Shown piece by piece: positions 50,854 to 59,083 of a stretch of 64,000 bases of DNA. The DNA is from Fibrobacter sp. UWB11. GTDB taxonomy: Bacteria; Fibrobacterota; Fibrobacteria; Fibrobacterales; Fibrobacteraceae. The stretch's first letter is position 1. The number at the start of each line of letters is the position of its first letter. Location of the stretch: positions 1,426,001 through 1,490,000 of the forward strand of contig NZ_FSRT01000001.1 in assembly GCF_900143015.1 (NCBI RefSeq), written 5' to 3'. The translations under genes were made by a program, and so were the position numbers. The notes below the pieces were generated by a model that searched no databases, was not told where the DNA came from, and was given only the letters and a program-made list of their open reading frames with translations.

Positions 50854-52683
50854 TTAGTCGAGCGTGTGGACCAAGAGACCGTCGCGGAGCTTCGGTTCAA
50901 ACCAAGTGCTCTTCGGCGGCATGATTTCGCCAGCGTCGGCAATGCTCATGAGCTGATCGAGCGTGGTCGGGTACATTGCAAATGCGCAAGCGCATTCACC
51001 GCTATCGACGCGCTTTACAAGTTCGCCGAGACCACGGATACCACCGACAAAGTCGATGCGCTTGGAAGTACGCGGATCGTCAATATCGAAGAGCGGCTTC
51101 AAGATAAGCTTCTGGAGGAGAGCCACATCGAGGCTGTCGACCGGGCCAAGGTTCTTGAGGAACTTGTCCTTGAACGTGCAAGCATACCACTTGCCGCCCA
51201 TGTAGAAGTTCACCTGATTCTGCTTGCTCGGGCTCTGCATGCTCGGCAATTCTTCGATGTCGAACACAAGCTTCATTTCTTCCATGAGCTGTTCCGGCGT
51301 GCGGCCGTTCAAGTCCTTAAGCACGCGATTGTAGTCCAAAATCTTGAGCTGAGTGCTCGGGAAGAGGATAGCGAGGTAACGGTTGTATTCTTCGTTGCCC
51401 GTGTTCTTCGGATTCTGTTCGGCGCGGTAGCTGGCAGCGCGAGCACCAGCAGCACTGCGGTGGTGACCGTCAGCAATGTAGCTTACCGGAATTTCTTCGA
51501 AGGACTTGCGGATAGCTTCGATTTCAGCATCATCGTCGATGACCCAAACCGTGTGGCCAAAGCCGTCGCCCTTGCTCACGAAGTCGTAAACAGGCTTGCG
51601 CTTGGTCACTGCACCGAAGATATCGAACTGGCCGTTGTCGCGGTAAGTGAGGAACACCGGACCCGTATTGGCGTTCGTGGCGAGCACATGGCGCAAACGG
51701 TCTTCTTCCTTGTCAGCGCGGGTAAGTTCGTGCTTCTTGATGGTGCCGTTGAAGTAGTCGGCAGCCGGAACGCAGCACACAAGACCGTACTGTTCGCGAC
51801 CGTTCATCGTCTGGCGATAAACGTAGAGGCACGGCTTCGGGTCGAAAGCGATCACGCCGTCTTCGATCATCTTGTCGAGATTTTCACGAGCGTGGGCATA
51901 AACCTTCGGATCGTAAGCATCGACAGAATCCGGAAGTTCAAGTTCGGCACGTGTCACGCGCAAGTAGGAGTGCGGAAGGCCCTCAGCCATAGCCTTGGCT
52001 TCGGCGCGATTCATCACGTCGTAAGGGAGCGCAGAGATAGTCTCAGCTTCAGCCGGGTTCACCGGACGCAAAGCCTTGAACGGATAAATGTGCATCATAG
52101 GTTTCTTTCCTTTGTGTGCTTCTTTGATTAAAACTTCATCTTCGGCAATCAAGTTATGGATATAACCCGTCTTTGCCGCAATCCATTTTTTCTTCCTGTA
52201 ACTTACGATGAAATAAGCTAGAAAAAAGAAGATGGCGCCGCCAATAGCCGCGACAATTGTAATGCCAATCATGAACGCCAACAGGTGGTCTGCAGCATCA
52301 TTCCACAAATGTCCAATCACTGTCGTAAAATTCTTGAACGAAAGCCCCTGGAATTCTTCAAGAAAATCAAACTTAATCGCCTCGGGATGGACAATCTTGC
52401 ACCCGAGCATATAACCCGTCGGGTAGAAAAATCCGAACTGAGTCAGCGGGTTTGCCACAAACGACGAGACAATCCCCGGCACCTTCGGAAGACGGAACAA
52501 GGCACAGAACGCAACCGTCAAAATAATGGCGACACCAATCGTCGGCCAAATGCCAATAAAGACACCCGCCGCGACAGACCATGCTACCTGAATCGCATCT
52601 TGCCTGCGAGGGAACATCCTGTTATAGTAGATGCGGCTCAATCGCTTGTATTTGGGTTCTGTCGTCCTCTTTCTTTTTACCAT
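50854..52683 (-). CDS. DUF2062-DUF1015 fusion protein, 609 aa
   Basis: Residues about 20-165 are a DUF2062 membrane domain: PRRQDAIQVAWSVAAGVFIG, PLTQFGFFYPTGY and three or four hydrophobic helices. From about 196, MMHIYPFKALRPVNPAEAET opens a complete DUF1015 domain containing ALPYDVM, YIADGHHRSAAGARAA and a terminal ALAFAMYPTT-like segment. The two parts are normally separate proteins. AAAGGA lies 9 nt before the internal ATG at 52098, so the soluble part may also be made on its own. Function of either domain is unknown, though the GHHR site suggests a nucleotide or kinase-like role. Confidence 0.88.
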   Translation of the reverse strand: MVKRKRTTEPKYKRLSRIYYNRMFPRRQDAIQVAWSVAAGVFIGIWPTIGVAIILTVAFCALFRLPKVPGIVSSFVANPLTQFGFFYPTGYMLGCKIVHPEAIKFDFLEEFQGLSFKNFTTVIGHLWNDAADHLLAFMIGITIVAAIGGAIFFFLAYFIVSYRKKKWIAAKTGYIHNLIAEDEVLIKEAHKGKKPMMHIYPFKALRPVNPAEAETISALPYDVMNRAEAKAMAEGLPHSYLRVTRAELELPDSVDAYDPKVYAHARENLDKMIEDGVIAFDPKPCLYVYRQTMNGREQYGLVCCVPAADYFNGTIKKHELTRADKEEDRLRHVLATNANTGPVFLTYRDNGQFDIFGAVTKRKPVYDFVSKGDGFGHTVWVIDDDAEIEAIRKSFEEIPVSYIADGHHRSAAGARAASYRAEQNPKNTGNEEYNRYLAILFPSTQLKILDYNRVLKDLNGRTPEQLMEEMKLVFDIEELPSMQSPSKQNQVNFYMGGKWYACTFKDKFLKNLGPVDSLDVALLQKLILKPLFDIDDPRTSKRIDFVGGIRGLGELVKRVDSGECACAFAMYPTTLDQLMSIADAGEIMPPKSTWFEPKLRDGLLVHTLD

Positions 52684-52720
52684 ATCACCTCTTAAATAAC
52701 CGAGCCAAAGATAGTAAATA

Positions 52721-52755
52721 TAGACGAGAGACTAAAGACTAGAGACGAGAGTAAA
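52721..52755. repeat. Heptad array f (GAGACTA type), five units
   Basis: Units TAGACGA, GAGACTA, AAGACTA, GAGACGA, GAGTAAA at a 7-bp period, between the second FISUMP gene and the DUF2062-DUF1015 gene. Confidence 0.82.
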
Positions 52756-52803
52756 GCCTTTGTTCTACAAAAGGGGGAAGACTCCCCCTGATTGCAGCCC
52801 CGG

Positions 52804-53862
52804 CTAATCCTTCAGACAACGCACAGAAAACCCGTTGTTCGGGTGGTCGTAGCTCAGGGTCGCATAATCGCTACCGTAGCTCAAGTACATGCGGTAGGCG
52901 ACGTTGGCAGCGAGCTGCGAGGCACTCCAGAATCCGGCGTAGCCACCATCGTTTAAGAATTCGACGTTGTCGCCATCGACTTTCCTGCTGCCGACAGGAA
53001 GCGCAGAAAAGCCATACGCATCTGTTCCATTACCACGATTATACCAACCAGTCTGCGACTTGAGGAACTTGCCAGCAGTTGATTCTTCACCCACTGCTGT
53101 AAACAAAGTGTTCCATTCAGCACGCGTCGGCAGGTGCCAGCCTTCAGGGCAAATACCCTGAACTAAGATCGTTGTGCCGCGCAAAGCGAGGCCGCATTCC
53201 TTGCCATAACCGCAGTCCTGTGGGTTGTCGGCATCAGTTGCAAGTTTCACCGAATCAATGGCCGCCGCCCAAGAATAAAGACGCCCCGCCACGGCACAGT
53301 TTTTAGGTTCATCATTGTAGCACCAGGACCAATCATATTTAGTATCGCCAGAACCACCCTGCCCTGGATCAAAGTTCAAGTTTTCGGCCATCCAGGTCTG
53401 GTCACCTATCTTTACGGTCTTGTAGGTTTGTCCGTCGCGGGAGTCAATCATGGTGCCATAGGCAATATCCGGATTGAAGCGACATTCTTTAGGAACATTC
53501 CAACTCCAGCCCGTTTCGCCTTCCAAAAGAGCCGAACAGTTCAATTCTACTGATGAACTGCTAGAAGGCTCTTTTTCACTGGAACTACAGGATCCTATCG
53601 TTCCTTCGGAACTCCAGGATGACGACGAAAGGGCGCTGCTGGATTCTTCGAGGCTATCGCCATTCAGAATGACGCTGGACGATGATTCAACTTTTGGGCT
53701 ACTAGAAGAACTCTGAATATCTTCGGAATCAGATAATCCATTGTCACTTGGAGCGCTAGTACCGCCACAAGCCGCAAGCAAGAGCGCACTAGAGATTGCA
53801 GCAACAGCAACGCTTCCTCGCAACGACTTTTTTCCATCACACAAAGTTTTCATCAACGACAT
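52804..53862 (-). CDS. FISUMP-domain lipoprotein, 352 aa
   Basis: AGGGGAG precedes ATG 53862. The lipobox is LLAAC. Residues about 45-110 are a Ser/Glu-rich linker. The FISUMP domain follows (about 130-352): DSRDGQTYKTVKIGDQTWMA, AENLNFD, CYNDEPKNC, GRLYSWAAA, GICPEGWHLPTRAEWNTLF, DAYGFSALPVGSR, FWSAS and NGFSVRCLKD. This is a canonical member, better conserved than the one at 22197. It is surface- or periplasm-facing and of unknown activity. Two stretches of the linker are encoded by REP-like elements. Confidence 0.93.
   Translation of the reverse strand: MSLMKTLCDGKKSLRGSVAVAAISSALLLAACGGTSAPSDNGLSDSEDIQSSSSSPKVESSSSVILNGDSLEESSSALSSSSWSSEGTIGSCSSSEKEPSSSSSVELNCSALLEGETGWSWNVPKECRFNPDIAYGTMIDSRDGQTYKTVKIGDQTWMAENLNFDPGQGGSGDTKYDWSWCYNDEPKNCAVAGRLYSWAAAIDSVKLATDADNPQDCGYGKECGLALRGTTILVQGICPEGWHLPTRAEWNTLFTAVGEESTAGKFLKSQTGWYNRGNGTDAYGFSALPVGSRKVDGDNVEFLNDGGYAGFWSASQLAANVAYRMYLSYGSDYATLSYDHPNNGFSVRCLKD
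53590..53623. repeat. REP-like element inside the FISUMP linker (GGATCCTATCG type)
   Basis: It shares both ends with the intergenic element at 43987-44022 and encodes SSWSSEGTIGS on the minus strand. Confidence 0.7.
53642..53674. repeat. REP-like element inside the FISUMP linker (ATTCTTCGA...AGAATGAC type)
   Basis: It resembles the right half of the intergenic element at 40754-40838 and encodes SVILNGDSLEESS on the minus strand. Confidence 0.68.
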
Positions 53863-53973
53863 AGGCTCCCCTTATGCAAAAGATCTTTTCTTTCAAATAT
53901 AATTTATTTGATTCTATTAGAGTAGCCTTGTTCCGGTGTCATCAGCATCCGTTAAATTTCTAAATTTCATTCC

Positions 53974-54441
53974 ATGAAACACTTGATTTCGAAAGAAGGC
54001 TTTGAAAAATTCAAGGCAGAATGGGAACATCTCAAATACGTTGAACGCCCGGCAATGATCAACCAGGTGCAAGCCGCCGCTGCCGAAGGCGACCGCAGCG
54101 AAAACGCCGCCTACACGTACGGGCGTATGCGCGTGCGCGAAATTGACCGCCGCTTGCGTGAACTCGACCGCATTTTGGATGGCGCACAGATTGTCGAAAA
54201 CGCCGCCACCAAGGACGGTTCCATCCGCTTTGGCGCCACAGTCAAGATGATTGACAAGAAGACCAAGCGCGAAAAGGTTTACAGCATCGTCGGAGACAAG
54301 GAAATCGACCCGCTCCAGGGCCGCATCAGCATGAAGTCCCCCATCGGCGAAGCCCTGCAAGGCAAAAAAGCCGGCGACACCGTCGAAGTCCAAGCCCCCC
54401 GCGGAAAGATCGTTTACGAGATATTAGAGGTTAGTTACTAG
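53974..54441 (+). CDS. greB: Transcription elongation factor GreB-type, 155 aa
   Basis: The N-terminal coiled coil contains EGDRSENAAYTYGRMRVREI, whose YxYGxxRxREID form is GreB-like rather than GreA-like. The C-terminal FKBP-like part ends PIGEALQGKKAGDTVEVQAP. It rescues backtracked RNA polymerase by stimulating transcript cleavage. No Shine-Dalgarno sequence is visible before ATG 53974. The stop codon lies in heptad array g. Confidence 0.93.
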   Translation: MKHLISKEGFEKFKAEWEHLKYVERPAMINQVQAAAAEGDRSENAAYTYGRMRVREIDRRLRELDRILDGAQIVENAATKDGSIRFGATVKMIDKKTKREKVYSIVGDKEIDPLQGRISMKSPIGEALQGKKAGDTVEVQAPRGKIVYEILEVSY

Positions 54442-54470
54442 TTATTAGTCATTGGTCAATAGTTTAAGTT
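54429..54470. repeat. Heptad array g (TTAGTCA type)
   Basis: Units GGTTAGT, TACTAGT, TATTAGT, CATTGGT, CAATAGT, TTAAGTT. The greB stop (54439-54441) is inside it, so the last codons of greB are repeat sequence. Confidence 0.83.
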
Positions 54471-54558
54471 AGGCACCAAAGGTGCGTTTTCTAATCCAAA
54501 ACAAATAGCGATTGACCATAATCTAAATATTTAAGCCAGCTAATTTTCAAAATAATTC

Positions 54559-54593
54559 AACTAAAGACTATTGACTAACAACCAATGACCAAC
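54559..54593. repeat. Heptad array h, inverted TTAGTCA type
   Basis: Units AACTAAA, GACTATT, GACTAAC, AACCAAT, GACCAAC. The tatD start codon (54585-54587) and codons 2-3 are inside it. It is oriented opposite to array g. Confidence 0.83.
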
Positions 54594-55424
54594 TTCATCG
54601 ATACTCATTGTCATATTGATTCTTACGAGCGCCATGCGGGCGAATCCTTTGACGCACTTTTAGAGCGTTTCCAAACTGCCAGTTTCACAACCGAACGCAG
54701 TTCCGCTAAAGAAAAAGCGGCCGCATCCAAAATAGCACAGCCAGAAGCATTCATTCACGTTGCCTGCGACCCAGCAGACTTCGACCGCGCCCGCGAACTC
54801 AGCGAAAAATATCCATTCGTCTACACCGCTTACGGCATCCATCCCGAATACGTCGAAACAGAGACCACCGAAGACGAAGCACGAATGATGGAATTTTTGC
54901 AGCACCCCAAATGTGTTGCCTGCGGAGAATTCGGTCTCGATTACCATTACGGCGCCGAGACAAAGGCCGCACAAGTCAAACTCTTTGAACGCCATTTGCA
55001 ACTTGGTATCGAAAGCGGCAAGCCTCTAGTACTCCACCTCCGCGAAGCCGATGAAGACGCCCTCGCCGTGCTCCACACCGCGAGCCTCCACAACCGCAAC
55101 GTTCACGTTCATTGCTTTACAGGCACGCCCGAATTCGTCGAACAGCTCCTTCAGCTAGACGCAAACATCTTCGTCGGATTCACGGGAATCGTCACGTTCA
55201 ACAACGCGCAAAATGTCCGAGACGCAGCAGCGCTCGTACCGCTCGACCAGATGCTTTTGGAGACCGACGCCCCTTACATGGCGCCCGTCCCCTTCCGCGG
55301 CAAGCCCTGCCACTCCGGCTACATCCCCTTTATCGCCGACAAGCTCGCCGAAATAAAAAACGTGACGGTAGAAGAACTCTACCATCACAGTCGTGAAAAC
55401 ACGAAAAAATGCTATGGAATTTAA
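54585..55424 (+). CDS. tatD: TatD-family metal-dependent nuclease, 279 aa
   Basis: FIDTHCHID (metal-binding HxH), GIHPEYV, CGEFGLDYHY, QVKLFERHLQLGIESGKPLV, HVHCFTG and LETDAPYM...PCHSGYI are the classic TatD motifs. It is a cytosolic 3'-5' DNase/RNase-type hydrolase. An insertion of about 35 residues after the first motif (ERFQTASFTTERSSAKEKAA) is longer than usual. The start is inside heptad array h and has no Shine-Dalgarno sequence. Confidence 0.93.
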   Translation: MTNFIDTHCHIDSYERHAGESFDALLERFQTASFTTERSSAKEKAAASKIAQPEAFIHVACDPADFDRARELSEKYPFVYTAYGIHPEYVETETTEDEARMMEFLQHPKCVACGEFGLDYHYGAETKAAQVKLFERHLQLGIESGKPLVLHLREADEDALAVLHTASLHNRNVHVHCFTGTPEFVEQLLQLDANIFVGFTGIVTFNNAQNVRDAAALVPLDQMLLETDAPYMAPVPFRGKPCHSGYIPFIADKLAEIKNVTVEELYHHSRENTKKCYGI

Positions 55425-55445
55425 ATAGCCTTTAACAAGAAGGCG

Positions 55446-55467
55446 ATGCCGGCTCGGTGGCCGGCAT
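55446..55467. repeat. Intergenic hairpin repeat between tatD and the GGDEF-EAL gene
   Basis: ATGCCGGC (55446-55453) and GCCGGCAT (55460-55467) form a perfect 8-bp stem. It lies between two convergent genes and could act as a bidirectional transcription stop, though no T-run follows. Confidence 0.65.
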
Positions 55468-55481
55468 GACATGATTAGCAC

Positions 55482-57491
55482 TTAGGCCTTAACGCCTTTA
55501 GCTTCTGTTTCAGTTTCGAACGTCGAGCCCATAATCGGGGCATTGTAATGTTCATGCATATACTCTAGCGCCATATCCGTATTAAGCGGCTTACTAAAGT
55601 AAAATCCCTGAATCAAGTGGCATCCTTCACGATAAAGGAAGTCCAACTGTTCCTTGGTTTCAACACCTTCTGCAATGAGGTCCAAGTTCAAGGACTTTGC
55701 AATACCAATCACCATGCGAGCAAACGATGCATCTTCTTCGTTATCAGCCACATGATCCACAAAGTACTTGTCCATCTTGAGCGTATGCACCGGATAACGC
55801 TTCAAGTACGAAAGTGAACTGTAACCCGTTCCAAAGTCGTCAATCGAAATCTGGATGCCCATATTCGAAAGGGCTCGCATAATTTCAATCGTCTTGTCCG
55901 CTTCGCACATCGCCGTATATTCAGTAATTTCAAGCTTCAAGTTGCGCGGATTCAAGTTCGTCTCCGTCAGCACACGGCGCACATCATCAACCATGGAGTC
56001 CATCGAGAACTGCTTTGCCGAGAAGTTCACCGCCACTTGAATATCCTTGAATCCCATATCGACCCATTGCTTTGTCTGGCGGCAAGCCATGCGCAAAATA
56101 AGGGCACCCATCGGCACAATAAGGCCTGTTTCTTCGGCAATCGGGATAAATTCAGCAGGAGAAATAATACCACGTTCGGACTGGTTCCAACGCACAAGGG
56201 CTTCGAATCCCACGATCCTGTTACCCGCCTGAATATCAACAATCGGCTGGTACATAAGAACAAATTCTTGAGCCTGAATAGCTCTGCGAATTTCGAATTC
56301 GAGCTTATAAAGCTTCATCGCCTTTTCGCGAATACCACCGCTAAAGAACTGGATTCCGCCGTGGTTAATGCCTTTCTTCATATCGCGAAGGCTTGCATTT
56401 GCATTAGCGAGGATATCTTCGACACAATCAACATCCTGATTTATAACGATTGACATCGAAACGCTAATATAAAGATCCTTGCCTTCCAAAAGAATTGGAG
56501 ACTTTACTTTATTATGAATATTACGAACAAGAGGTATCAAATCGTCATTCGGGTCGCGGCTCTGGATATTGTGCAAGATAACCGCAAAAACGTCCGGTCC
56601 AATACGTGCAACGCAATCATCCGGGCGTGCAATAGATTTTAGGCGATCTGCAATCGTACGGAGCACATTATCGCCAATATTGATGGAATAAGATGCATTG
56701 ATGGCACCAAAGCTATCGATATCCAAAAGCGCAACTGCAAAAACATAGTCCGGACGCTTGGCCGCAATATCGACATCCATCTTTAACTTTTCAAGGAAAT
56801 ACTTGCGGTTGAAAACGCCAGTAAGCGCATCTTGGTACACGTAATTATAACGTTCGCGTTCTGCAGACTTGCTATCCACGGCTTCCTTCAAAGAACCAAT
56901 AACGCGAATCGGGCGACCCAAGTCACTGCACTGGACACGTCCGCTAATCACAAGTTTTGCATTTTTCTTAGATGCATCAAGCAAAGTCAAATTGCAAGAG
57001 AATGTTCCAGAGTTCTGTAAAGCGGCATTCAGCTGTTCGCGGAAAGCGTTCCAATCACTTTCAATCACGCGCTTCTTCAACGGTTCAAAAGAATCTTCGA
57101 GTGTCGTACTTTCGGAAGCAAGCAACTTTGCGATGCGATTCGACCAGTAGACCTTCCCCGACGCCACATCAAACGTCCAAAAACCATCCGACGACACATC
57201 AATCATCATCTGGAACATTTCATCTTTTTCAAGAAGATCCTTTTTAAGATCGCGAATCGGTTCCACAACCTTAGGTTCTGGAATATCGACATCATTTCGC
57301 ATTTTGTTGCTATCTACTGGGAATTTGTAAAATAGGGCGACATACGCTAAAAAAACAATCGCCAAGAAGTATGGTATAAAATTATACGCGTGTTCAGCAA
57401 AATTCAGAATATCCGGGATAGATTCTGCAAACAGGAAACACGCCAACAACAGCGCAAAGCGCAATACCACATGTTCATCAAATAATCTCAT
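55482..57491 (-). CDS. Membrane PAS-GGDEF(degenerate)-EAL protein, 669 aa
   Basis: Two N-terminal membrane helices (about 10-28, 38-58) are followed by a PAS domain (about 93-200, DVSSDGFWTFDVASGKVYWS), then a GGDEF domain (about 210-390) whose active site reads GPDVF instead of GGDEF, so cyclase activity is unlikely. The EAL domain (about 405-655) is intact: GFEALVRW, EETGLIVPMG, DDFGTGYSSLSYLKRYPV and AEGVETKEQL. It probably degrades cyclic di-GMP, with the PAS or the degenerate GGDEF domain as a sensor. It is monocistronic. Confidence 0.93.
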   Translation of the reverse strand: MRLFDEHVVLRFALLLACFLFAESIPDILNFAEHAYNFIPYFLAIVFLAYVALFYKFPVDSNKMRNDVDIPEPKVVEPIRDLKKDLLEKDEMFQMMIDVSSDGFWTFDVASGKVYWSNRIAKLLASESTTLEDSFEPLKKRVIESDWNAFREQLNAALQNSGTFSCNLTLLDASKKNAKLVISGRVQCSDLGRPIRVIGSLKEAVDSKSAERERYNYVYQDALTGVFNRKYFLEKLKMDVDIAAKRPDYVFAVALLDIDSFGAINASYSINIGDNVLRTIADRLKSIARPDDCVARIGPDVFAVILHNIQSRDPNDDLIPLVRNIHNKVKSPILLEGKDLYISVSMSIVINQDVDCVEDILANANASLRDMKKGINHGGIQFFSGGIREKAMKLYKLEFEIRRAIQAQEFVLMYQPIVDIQAGNRIVGFEALVRWNQSERGIISPAEFIPIAEETGLIVPMGALILRMACRQTKQWVDMGFKDIQVAVNFSAKQFSMDSMVDDVRRVLTETNLNPRNLKLEITEYTAMCEADKTIEIMRALSNMGIQISIDDFGTGYSSLSYLKRYPVHTLKMDKYFVDHVADNEEDASFARMVIGIAKSLNLDLIAEGVETKEQLDFLYREGCHLIQGFYFSKPLNTDMALEYMHEHYNAPIMGSTFETETEAKGVKA

Positions 57492-57590
57492 GTCAACCCA
57501 ATCTTTTATTTACACCTAAAATAAGTAGAATATTTACAAATAGAACAATGCGAAAGAATTTAGTAATGATTTGTTTACTCCAATTTCTAG

Positions 57591-57607
57591 TATTCCAAGT
57601 TGGAATA
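57591..57607. promoter_or_regulatory. Palindrome upstream of the GGDEF-EAL gene
   Basis: TATTCCAA-G-TTGGAATA has perfect 8-bp arms, 100 bp upstream of the start at 57491. Its size suits a dimeric repressor. Confidence 0.5.
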
Positions 57608-57627
57608 GGTAGTGTGTTAAACGACAA

Positions 57628-57659
57628 GGACACTTGCATAGCCAATATCGCAAGTGCCC
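57628..57659. other. Hairpin of unknown role
   Basis: CACTTGC (57631-57637) and GCAAGTG (57650-57656) pair perfectly, with partial extension by GG/CC outside. Confidence 0.45.
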
Positions 57660-57827
57660 CCAATTCCTGTATTTGAATATAGTCTAAAAAAAACAGAAAG
57701 TAAAAATTTTTTAGAAATTGATATTTTTGTGTTGTAAAAATCTAAATAAAATAACAACAAAATACGTTTAGAACCAATAACTACGCGGATTTGTGATTCA
57801 CGTCACAAAATTTACATATGTAAAAAA

Positions 57828-57866
57828 GTTTCAGAGGCTCACCACTCCGAGACACTTTTTTTCACT
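57828..57866 (+). terminator. Possible orphan terminator
   Basis: GTTTCAGAG and CTCCGAGAC can pair over 9 bp with one mismatch and one G-U pair. A T-rich run follows. No gene precedes it on the plus strand, so a small transcript is possible. Confidence 0.4.
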
Positions 57867-58092
57867 TTTTAAAATTTCCACACTCTTTTTTCCGTCTGAT
57901 TTCCAGTCGAAGCAATACCAGAACATAATCAAAGAAAAACTCAAGTGGAACACATTGTTTCGTAAATTTCAGTTTTCATTAAACTAATCGTTACATTTTT
58001 ATTATAAAAAAATGTTCACATTGTAACAAGCAGAATGCCAAAAAAGATATAATCCATCCTTACCTTTTTTACAGAAAGCAACAGCCTGTTTC

Positions 58093-58121
58093 TTGATTTC
58101 ACGATAGCGCGTTGGTATATT
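58093..58121 (+). promoter_or_regulatory. Sigma-70-type promoter of the XRE gene
   Basis: TTGATT (58093-58098), a 17-bp spacer and TATATT (58116-58121), 30 bp before the start codon. Confidence 0.65.
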
Positions 58122-58150
58122 TGACTCCGTAATCGAACAAAGGAGAATCA

Positions 58151-58594
58151 ATGACGACTCAAGATATTTTGAAGAATATTCGCGAAAAACACAACCTCAC
58201 GCAAGATCAGATGGCAGAACGCATTCACGTGACTCGTCAGGCCGTTAGCCGCTGGGAAACCGGCGAAACGCAGCCGAACACCGAAATGCTCAAGGTTTTA
58301 TCGAAGGAATTCAACGTTTCAATCAACACGTTGCTCGGTGCACCACGCCAGCTCTTTTGCCAATGCTGCGGTATGCCGCTCGGTGATGATGCGATGATTA
58401 GCCGCGAAACGGACGGCAGTTTCAACGAAGATTACTGCAAATGGTGCTATGATGGAGGCAAATTCGCTTACACCAGCAAAGATTCACTGCTCGATTTTCT
58501 ACTATCGCACATGCCGAACCCCGAAAACACACCCGATGCAGAACGCCGAAAATTCTTCGATTCGCACCTTTCGCAACTGAAGCATTGGAGATAA
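58151..58594 (+). CDS. XRE helix-turn-helix protein with zinc-ribbon domain, 147 aa
   Basis: AAAGGAG precedes ATG. Residues 5-62 are a Cro/C1-type helix-turn-helix (IREKHNLTQDQMAERIHVTR, QAVSRWETG). Residues about 70-105 hold FCQCCGMPLG and YCKWCYDGG, the two Cys pairs of a putative zinc ribbon found fused to such domains in many bacteria. It is probably a transcription regulator with a metal or redox-sensitive module. Targets are unknown. A terminator follows. Confidence 0.88.
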   Translation: MTTQDILKNIREKHNLTQDQMAERIHVTRQAVSRWETGETQPNTEMLKVLSKEFNVSINTLLGAPRQLFCQCCGMPLGDDAMISRETDGSFNEDYCKWCYDGGKFAYTSKDSLLDFLLSHMPNPENTPDAERRKFFDSHLSQLKHWR

Positions 58595-58617
58595 TTACAG
58601 TTTCTTTTTTGCTCAAG

Positions 58618-58643
58618 CCATCTCATTTTGAGATGGTTTTGTT
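58618..58643 (+). terminator. Rho-independent terminator after the XRE gene
   Basis: CCATCTC (58618-58624) pairs with GAGATGG (58630-58636), followed by TTTT. It lies only 12 bp before the next start codon. Confidence 0.8.
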
Positions 58644-58654
58644 ATATTAAGGAC

Positions 58655-59083
58655 ATGGAATGGAACGAAGAACAGCTTAAAAAACCGCGTTTAATTGATA
58701 TCCCCATCGCCCACGACCAACGTGGCAACTTGAGCGTTGTCGAAGGCGGCGAGCTGATTCCTTTTGATATCAAGCGGTTGTATTACCTGTACGACGTTCC
58801 GGGGGGAACAACCCGCGGGGGCCACGCCCACCGTAAACTCCGCCAGCTAATAATTGCCGCAAGTGGCAGTTTTGACGTGATTCTAGACGATGGCAAGACG
58901 CGTTCCAAGTATTCGCTAAATCGTTCATACCACGGACTTTACATTCCAACAATGCACTGGCGCGAAATCGAGAATTTCTCTTCGGGTGCAGTTTGCATGG
59001 TACTCGCTTCCGAGCACTACGACAAATCCGATTACATCTATGAGTATGAGGATTTTGTGAAAGAAGCTACTTCTCGTATCTAG
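58655..59083 (+). CDS. FdtA/QdtA-type sugar 3,4-ketoisomerase, 142 aa
   Basis: ATG 58655 is the first plausible start; the AAGGA just before it is only 1 nt away, which is unusually close. The cupin signature RGGHAHRKLRQLIIAASGSF (His57, His59), LNRSYHGLYIPTMHWREIEN and FSSGAVCMVLAS matches dTDP-4-keto-6-deoxyglucose 3,4-ketoisomerases. These act in making Fuc3NAc/Qui3NAc-type sugars of surface polysaccharide. No aminotransferase is beside it; the facing acyltransferase may be a partner. Its end overlaps that gene by 17 bp, tail to tail. Confidence 0.9.
   Translation: MEWNEEQLKKPRLIDIPIAHDQRGNLSVVEGGELIPFDIKRLYYLYDVPGGTTRGGHAHRKLRQLIIAASGSFDVILDDGKTRSKYSLNRSYHGLYIPTMHWREIENFSSGAVCMVLASEHYDKSDYIYEYEDFVKEATSRI

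Larger units (their letters stand above)
57492..58150. other. 659-bp AT-rich intergenic region
   Basis: There is no convincing gene; a 64-codon frame at 57793-57987 has no ribosome binding site or family likeness. Visible structures are a palindrome (57591-57607), a hairpin (57628-57659), an imperfect stem followed by T-runs near 57828-57866, and the promoter of the XRE gene (58093-58121). Confidence 0.65.

Noticed and set aside
57793-57987. 64-residue plus-strand protein
   Set aside because: It has no ribosome binding site, spans a terminator-like stem and has no recognisable sequence features.
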